DNA from: Planctomycetota bacterium | Lineage (GTDB): Bacteria; Planctomycetota; Phycisphaerae; Phycisphaerales; UBA1924 | Direction of reading: 5' to 3' | NCBI GenBank assembly: GCA_024276195.1 | Contig: JAJRXR010000076.1 | Span: 1-39,155 of the forward strand | DNA: 39,155 nt | Part shown: positions 34,681 to 39,155 of the stretch, one piece after another | How the letters are laid out: each line of letters begins with the position of its first letter | How positions within the stretch are numbered: the stretch's first letter is position 1 | Translations under genes and position numbers: made by a program | The notes under the pieces: generated by a model | Seen by the model: the letters and a program-made list of their open reading frames with translations, nothing else | The model's database searches: none | What the model was told of the DNA's origin: nothing

Positions 34681-34709
34681 CGCAGAGAAGCCAAAGCGCC
34701 GTCTCTGCG
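34681..34709. repeat. Palindromic repeat B, copy 1
   Basis: Arms cgcagaga (34681-34688) and tctctgcg (34702-34709). The interior matches the copy at 35356-35382 at 19 of 21 positions over gagaagcc-aagcg-cgtctc. It is in the gap after the pseudopilin gene. Confidence 0.6.
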
Positions 34710-34788
34710 GCGTCTGGTGGTGGCAGTTTGATGGTGGTAATCTGGTGGTCGCAGTCTGGTATCAAACAAACCCTGCGAGAAAGATCCG

Positions 34789-35337
34789 ATGCTTCAATAT
34801 ATCGGCGTAGCCATCCTGGTGTTTGCCGTGCTCGGCGGGATGCTGTTCGTTCTCTCACTCCTGAACAAGCGAGACAAAGATGCCGCCCCGGCTGATGCTG
34901 GCGCCGAGGACCTAGCGTATCTGCTACGGGACTGGTTGCTGACCAAGGCAGAGCGGTCGTTTCTGGTGGCACTCGACGCTGCCGTATCGGGCGGGCACGG
35001 GCTCGACGGGGTGCGGGTGATGTGCATGGTTCGGATCGCGGACCTGGTGTTTCTGCCGAAGGGGCTGGACAGGTCAGCCCGCACGCGCCAGCAGAACAGG
35101 ATCAACCAAAAACATGTGGACTTTGTGCTTGTCAGCGCCGACGAGCTGCGCCCGCTCGTCGCGATCGAGCTGGATGATTCGAGCCACCAGCGGGACGATC
35201 GGCGGGCGCGGGATGTGTTTGTAGACCAGGCGCTGGCGGCGGCGGGGTTGCCGCTGGTGCGGGTGAAGGCGGCTCGGGGGTATGCCCCTGGGGAGCTGGC
35301 GGAACGGTTGCGGGAGGCGATTGGAGCGAAGGTGTAG
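34789..35337 (+). CDS. Membrane-anchored DUF2726 protein (nuclease-like)
   Basis: 182 residues. N-terminal membrane helix (IGVAILVFAVLGGMLFVLSLL). The remainder is DUF2726: LLTKAERSFLVALDAAV, VMCMVRIADLVFL, NRINQKHVDFVLVSADELRPLVAIELDDSSH and FVDQALAAAGLPLVRVKA. This family has the PD-(D/E)xK-like restriction-endonuclease core, with VDFVL...AIELDD carrying the acidic residues. The predicted orientation puts the domain in the cytoplasm. It might be a membrane-tethered nuclease or a structural relic; activity is unproven. Palindromic repeat B flanks it on both sides. Confidence 0.83.
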   Translation: MLQYIGVAILVFAVLGGMLFVLSLLNKRDKDAAPADAGAEDLAYLLRDWLLTKAERSFLVALDAAVSGGHGLDGVRVMCMVRIADLVFLPKGLDRSARTRQQNRINQKHVDFVLVSADELRPLVAIELDDSSHQRDDRRARDVFVDQALAAAGLPLVRVKAARGYAPGELAERLREAIGAKV

Positions 35338-35355
35338 GCGGCGAGCACCGGGATC

Positions 35356-35382
35356 GTGGAGAAGCCGAAGCGGCGTCTCCAC
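35356..35382. repeat. Palindromic repeat B, copy 2
   Basis: Arms 35356-35367 and 35371-35382 with one mismatch and loop aag. It is 18 bases after the DUF2726 stop. The right arm plus acggcgcccggc (35371-35392, 22 bases) recurs exactly at 36407-36428. Confidence 0.7.
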
Positions 35383-35449
35383 GGCGCCCGGCTGACTTGA
35401 TTCTGGTTTCGCCGAACAGCGATGTTCAACTTGCGATGGAGTCTTCGTG

Positions 35450-36397
35450 ATGGCAATGATAGATCCATATGTGAATCGGCGCGGATGCGTTGTTTCCGCC
35501 ATGCTTGCAGTCGCAGTTATGGCGATGCCCGCGTGCGAGTCCGCGCCGCGCGGCTCGGCTTCCGCACCGGTTCCGGCGCCCGATAGCGCCTCGTCGCCGG
35601 GTTCCGGGGCATTCGTGCTCGGCACGGTTCGCCGTACCGAAACCTACGACGCGAAGACCGGCGAGACCGAGACCGCAGTTCAGCTGCAGTACCGAGTACG
35701 TGCGACGCGGTTGACGCCTGACTCGGCGCAGATCGTCCGGGGACAGGTCCTGTGGCTGGAGGGTCGGGACGAGCAGGGTCAAACGGTTTTCGATCTCGGC
35801 GATGGGCCGGACTCGCCGCGTCGGCGCCTTGACACGATTCTTCCGTTGTTGCGCCTGCCGATGGGGACGAATCTGGATGGCGTGGGACGCGGAACGAACT
35901 CGAACGTGCGGGCGCGGATCGTGGAAGCGCTGCCGGGGCGCGTTGAATTGGTGGGCGAGCTTGCGGTACCGGTGTACTCCGAGATCGAGACGCGCGACGT
36001 GACGATCGACGAGATGATCGCGGGCGTGCGTGTGGCGCCGAATCTGTACATCGGAGGCGCGGACCGATCGGAGGCGCCGGCGCTGGAGCGCCGTTATCGC
36101 GTGGAACTGCTCATCCCGGCGGGCGCGGAGCGGGCGTACTGGGCGCTCGAGCCGGTGGAGACGACGCTGCTGCTCTCGGTGGACGCGCTCACGGCAGATG
36201 GGGCTGTGCTGGGCGAGATCCCTGGCGCGGGGGGGAGTTCTGGCAAATCACGGGTGCGGCGCGAGTTCACACTAAACCGGGTGCAGACGCCGGCCGGGGC
36301 GAAGCTTGGGGGCGTGCGCCTGACGTATGCGCGGCGACTGGACTGGCGTGTGGAGGGGTTCCGGGTTGGGAGTGTGCCTCTGCGTGGGGGGGAGTAG
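35450..36397 (+). CDS. Putative lipoprotein, unknown function
   Basis: 315 residues from ATG 35450, with GGAG eight bases upstream. Lipoprotein signal ending at AMPAC (Cys near residue 29), followed by a Ser/Ala/Pro-rich linker and a beta-rich domain (TETAVQLQYRVRATRLTPDSAQIVRG, FDLGDGPDSPRRRLDTILPLL, RRYRVELLIPAG). No family recognised. Probably anchored in a membrane and exposed to the periplasm. It ends 80 bases before the convergent RelA/SpoT-like gene, with a partial repeat B between them. Confidence 0.7.
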   Translation: MAMIDPYVNRRGCVVSAMLAVAVMAMPACESAPRGSASAPVPAPDSASSPGSGAFVLGTVRRTETYDAKTGETETAVQLQYRVRATRLTPDSAQIVRGQVLWLEGRDEQGQTVFDLGDGPDSPRRRLDTILPLLRLPMGTNLDGVGRGTNSNVRARIVEALPGRVELVGELAVPVYSEIETRDVTIDEMIAGVRVAPNLYIGGADRSEAPALERRYRVELLIPAGAERAYWALEPVETTLLLSVDALTADGAVLGEIPGAGGSSGKSRVRREFTLNRVQTPAGAKLGGVRLTYARRLDWRVEGFRVGSVPLRGGE

Positions 36398-36406
36398 GGC
36401 GGAGGA

Positions 36407-36428
36407 CGGCGTCTCCACGGCGCCCGGC
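36407..36428. repeat. Repeat B, partial copy 3
   Basis: 22 bases identical to 35371-35392 (right arm of copy 2 and following flank). The left arm is degenerate. Position: after the lipoprotein gene stop. Confidence 0.6.
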
Positions 36429-36477
36429 CCCGCGCCCGGCCCCAGAGCCCCCCTCCACCACCACCTACACCAAGCCA

Positions 36478-38190
36478 TCAAGACCACTTCCAGTACTCTT
36501 CGTTCGCCTGATAGGTCTCTTCATTCTCAATACAATCGTTTAGTATCTTATAATGCTTATACACTTCCTGAATCAGACCCTTCGACGCCTGGGCTTCTGA
36601 CTTAATCGGCGACAGCATACTGATTGCCGCTTGCATACGATCCATCGCGGCTCTAATGTTCCCGCCAGGCCTCTTGAACTCAAACCAAGCCATGGAATGC
36701 ATCAACAATGGATTCAATGCCATCTCCGATTGCTTACATTGATACTGACCCGCAATGTCAAACTTTCCTAGCTGTGTATAATAATACAAAAGATTGTTCC
36801 GGCACCTTAGAACTTGATCTTTTACCGAGGATTTTATTCGTGATTTTCCGAGCGATTCGAGCGCGCGGTGGCACGCAGCTATCGCTATTTGATGCTCTTC
36901 GAATGCCAGACGAAGATGACCTTCGATGGGAGACTGGGGCACACGATAGGCCTCCTCATACAATACCTGAGCCAATCGCCACCGACAAACGCTCTGCCAT
37001 GCCAGCACATCTCCTTGCAACCCCGTTGTGTCCCACCATTTTCGAAGACCGTTCTCCTGCTTGACAAATGCCTGCTCCGCACATTGCGCATACTCGATAG
37101 CCTCGACCAACCGCCCCTTTCTGTACATGATGTATGACATTCGGAAGTTTGCCCAGAAGTGCTGACAATCTGATATCAAGACTCTCGCGTAAAGAGATGT
37201 CGCTTTTTCTAGAGATGTAGGCGTAGATAAATACAAATCATCGAGCGCTAGTTCACACCGCAACACATTGCCAAACTGTTTTCGAATTTTTTTTGGAACT
37301 AACGAGAGAATCTCACGGTTAATGAATGAACTATGCTCGTTTCTTGCATCCCTGTGACGCCTGCCATCGCGCAGACGGGTTGCCTCTATCAACTTATCGC
37401 CAACATGGCTTCCGACATCAGCAGAGGGATTAAAATGATAATCTCTTGATGTTTGAATTGTATACCTGTATCGACTCGCCATCTCACTCTGCTCTGATCC
37501 GCGACATGTTGCAAGCAATTCATCGTTGAGCAGCGTTATGTTTCCAGAAATTTTCAGCAACTGCGCCGTCATCTCCTCGCTGGCACTTTTTTTATACGCC
37601 AGATAATGGCTTGTCTCCCCCCACGCCTCTTCAAGAACTGTACGGATCTGGATTTCAGAAGCAAAGCCCGTGTAAATTGAATGAAGCGGATGTTTATCTG
37701 TCAGCTGACAAATAAGGTGAATCGAAGTGTACCCAGACTCACGTCTCGTTGCGTCCGTGAGCTTAATGTTGCGTTCGTAGTCACGCACACGCTCATCGTA
37801 TTTGTACCAGTCGATTTCGGGTCGTCTTGTAGAAGGGTCTACACATAGCGCAAAGTACCTCATCGATCCACGCCGATTCTTTATGGTATTTGCTAGCCTT
37901 GTGACATCGTCACTAAAGAGGCATACGACACGAAACCCGATAAGATCTCGCACATATTCCATGAGCTGCGGCAAATCTATGTGCGGATCGTTAATGAGTT
38001 TTTGGGCATCGCCGCCTAATCGAACTAGCTTTCTGTGAACCTCGGAATAATCTTTTACACGACTCTTGATCGTATAGATCTTCCGGACTTCTGAAGTCTT
38101 AGCAACCTGACTAAGTGTGCCCGTAACCTGATCGACATACTCATACAGCCTACCTCTTTCTCGATGCAGTAACTCACTGAGATGCGACAC
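36478..38190 (-). CDS. RelA/SpoT-domain protein with helical (TPR-like) C-terminus, A+T-rich
   Basis: 570 residues from GTG 38190, with GGAGGG six bases upstream. Residues about 35-215 match the (p)ppGpp-synthetase (RelA/SpoT) nucleotidyltransferase fold: YTIKSRVKDYSEVHRKL, VRDLIGFRVVCLFSDDVTRLANTI, ESGYTSIHLI and SEIQIRTVLEEAW, with SHYLAYK where synthetases usually have EHxxxYK. The last ~330 residues are alpha-helical and look TPR-like (RMSYIMYRKGRLVEAIEYAQCAEQAF). No HD hydrolase or TGS/ACT domain, so it is not a long RSH. Rows I counted are 37-43% G+C, whereas the genome around is mostly 65-70%, so recent transfer is likely. The nearest analogies are small alarmone synthetases and toxin or antiphage RelA-fold proteins; function is inferred. 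Confidence 0.8.
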   Translation of the reverse strand: MSHLSELLHRERGRLYEYVDQVTGTLSQVAKTSEVRKIYTIKSRVKDYSEVHRKLVRLGGDAQKLINDPHIDLPQLMEYVRDLIGFRVVCLFSDDVTRLANTIKNRRGSMRYFALCVDPSTRRPEIDWYKYDERVRDYERNIKLTDATRRESGYTSIHLICQLTDKHPLHSIYTGFASEIQIRTVLEEAWGETSHYLAYKKSASEEMTAQLLKISGNITLLNDELLATCRGSEQSEMASRYRYTIQTSRDYHFNPSADVGSHVGDKLIEATRLRDGRRHRDARNEHSSFINREILSLVPKKIRKQFGNVLRCELALDDLYLSTPTSLEKATSLYARVLISDCQHFWANFRMSYIMYRKGRLVEAIEYAQCAEQAFVKQENGLRKWWDTTGLQGDVLAWQSVCRWRLAQVLYEEAYRVPQSPIEGHLRLAFEEHQIAIAACHRALESLGKSRIKSSVKDQVLRCRNNLLYYYTQLGKFDIAGQYQCKQSEMALNPLLMHSMAWFEFKRPGGNIRAAMDRMQAAISMLSPIKSEAQASKGLIQEVYKHYKILNDCIENEETYQANEEYWKWS

Positions 38191-38280
38191 TCTTCCCTCC
38201 CCGATGCAGCATCATGATAAATCTTGCTTGAAGCCAGACTCAGCTGACAGAGTTTTACATAATTATGAGACGGTGTGAGT

Positions 38281-39155
38281 TTACCACTCCGGCCCGCCGG
38301 AGTACCGGCCGTAGATGTCGGCCATGGCTTGGACCATTTCGCCCATGGTGGCGCCGGCGAGGGCGGCGTGGACGAGGGCGGGCATGACGTTGTGGGGGTC
38401 GAGGCCCAGGGAGGGGGCGGAGGCGGGGTAGGTGTTGGTGTTGGTTTCGCTCGGGCTCTTTTGGTAGGGGGGCTGGAAGCCCCCCCCTCCACTGACTGAA
38501 CCCGGATCGCCTTCGCGGCAGGTGGTTCGGATTCGGTCTAAGGCGGCGGCGAGGGCTTGCGGGTCGCGCGCGGCTTTGAACTTCTTGAGGCGGGCGACCT
38601 GTTCGGTCTCGACGGAGTCGGGGATGGTGAGGATGTCGATGGGGCGGTTCTCGTCGTCGTCGATGTATTCGTTGACGCCGACGATGATGCGGTCGTGGGC
38701 CTCGCACTCTTCGGAGTAGCGGTACGAGGCCTCGGCGATCTGGCGGCGGAAGTAGCCCTGGTTGATGCCGGCGACGGCGCCGCCGCCTTGCTCGCTGGTC
38801 CAGTGGTCCTTGCACTTGGGCCACAAGCCGCCGCCCATGTTGTCGATCTCGTCGATGTAGGCCTGGGCCTCGGCCTCGATGGTGTCGGTGAGGGCTTCGA
38901 TGAAGTAGGAGCCGCCCAGGGGATCGACGGTGCGGGTGACGCCGGTTTCGTGGGCGAGGATTTGTTGTGTTCGGAGGGCGACGGTGACGGCTTGTTCGGT
39001 GGGGAGGCCGAGGGTTTCGTCCATGGAGTCGGTGTGGAGGGACTGGCACCCGCCGAGGACGCCGGCCATGGCCTGGTAGGCGACGCGGACGATGTTGTTG
39101 AGGGGTTGCTGCTCGGTGAGCGAGCAGCCGGCGGTCTGGACGTGGGTCTTCATGA
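38281..39155 (-). CDS. Methylmalonyl-CoA mutase large subunit, 3' part of gene (5' end outside window)
   Basis: About 290 residues, open to the window edge. Cobalamin-dependent isomerisation of succinyl-CoA and methylmalonyl-CoA. Conserved catalytic-barrel segments: YQAMAGVLGGCQSLHTDSMDE, LPTEQAVTVALRTQQILAHETGV, VDPLGGSYFIEALTD and GGAVAGINQGYFRRQIAEASYRYS. Then DSVETEQVARLKKFKAARD and NVMPALVHAALAGATMGEMVQAMADIYGRY. No C-terminal B12-binding domain follows, so this subunit type needs a separate cobalamin subunit. Between CREGD and NVMPAL about 35 residues rich in Gly, Pro, Ser and Thr contain a palindromic repeat (38467-38485) read in frame. Confidence 0.92.
   Translation of the reverse strand, partial: MKTHVQTAGCSLTEQQPLNNIVRVAYQAMAGVLGGCQSLHTDSMDETLGLPTEQAVTVALRTQQILAHETGVTRTVDPLGGSYFIEALTDTIEAEAQAYIDEIDNMGGGLWPKCKDHWTSEQGGGAVAGINQGYFRRQIAEASYRYSEECEAHDRIIVGVNEYIDDDENRPIDILTIPDSVETEQVARLKKFKAARDPQALAAALDRIRTTCREGDPGSVSGGGGFQPPYQKSPSETNTNTYPASAPSLGLDPHNVMPALVHAALAGATMGEMVQAMADIYGRYSGGPEW
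38467..38485. repeat. Palindromic repeat C, in frame in the mutase gene
   Basis: ggggggct (38467-38474), gga, agcccccc (38478-38485), followed by cctccact. It is read on the minus strand as SGGGGFQPP, inside an insertion of about 35 residues that the family consensus lacks. Confidence 0.75.

Noticed and set aside
36398-38280. A mobile element (transposon or integron) carrying the RelA/SpoT-like gene
   Set aside because: No transposase, integrase, clear terminal inverted repeats or target duplication seen at the composition borders, so only transfer of unknown mechanism is proposed.

Overview
The window looks like a chromosomal segment of a planctomycete, most likely a member of the Phycisphaerae. 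This placement is an inference. It rests on high G+C content, a C-terminal sorting signal of the PEP-CTERM type with a PTPG core, the recurrent C-x2-C-x-YD-x-x-G...CPEC zinc knuckle in unrelated proteins, and short G+C-rich palindromic repeats that read through coding frames as HGRDARAT or GTGVPPV. LpxA, an OmpH/Skp-like protein, lipoproteins and LysM proteins point to a diderm envelope.

Layout. 1-2144: 3' part of valS, carrying four copies of a palindromic repeat in frame. 2141-3265: putative lipoprotein metallopeptidase. 3228-7891 (minus): a remnant of the division/cell-wall cluster in the order rsmH, LysM membrane protein, FtsL-like protein, FtsI-like transpeptidase. 7828-8729: two tandem DUF2007-like proteins with zinc knuckles. 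8752-9196 (minus): two very small ORFs separated by a strong terminator. 9333-10469 (minus): M29 aminopeptidase. 10618-11313: OmpH/Skp-like protein, convergent with lipB. 12017-19332: a long plus-strand gene run: lpxA, MBL-fold hydrolase, methyltransferase, rsfS, aroB, a ParA-type ATPase fused to a glycogen-binding-like domain, and a ParA/MinD-like partner, closed by a perfect hairpin. 19417-24123 (minus): clpX, a SHOCT-like membrane protein, a conserved hypothetical, a DUF418 membrane protein and acylphosphatase. 24561-28405: dnaG-rpoD. 28506-29312 (minus): exported PEP-CTERM-like protein. 29554-30611: DUF899 and SRPBCC proteins. 30664-34005 (minus): ThrE-like exporter, DUF389 membrane protein and a TPR/alpha-beta hydrolase. 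34177-36397: pseudopilin, DUF2726 protein and a lipoprotein, with repeated palindromes in the gaps. 36478-38190 (minus): an A+T-rich RelA/SpoT-domain gene that looks acquired. 38281-39155 (minus): part of methylmalonyl-CoA mutase, with a second type of in-frame palindrome.

Most genes are core housekeeping (translation, division, replication, transcription, proteolysis, lipoylation, shikimate pathway). The most unusual material is the in-frame palindromic elements in valS and the mutase, the ParA-CBM48 fusion with its partner, the small ORFs at 8752-9196, and the compositionally foreign RelA/SpoT gene. No tRNA, rRNA, CRISPR array or transposase was seen. Starts were chosen from ribosome binding sites, overlaps and family length.
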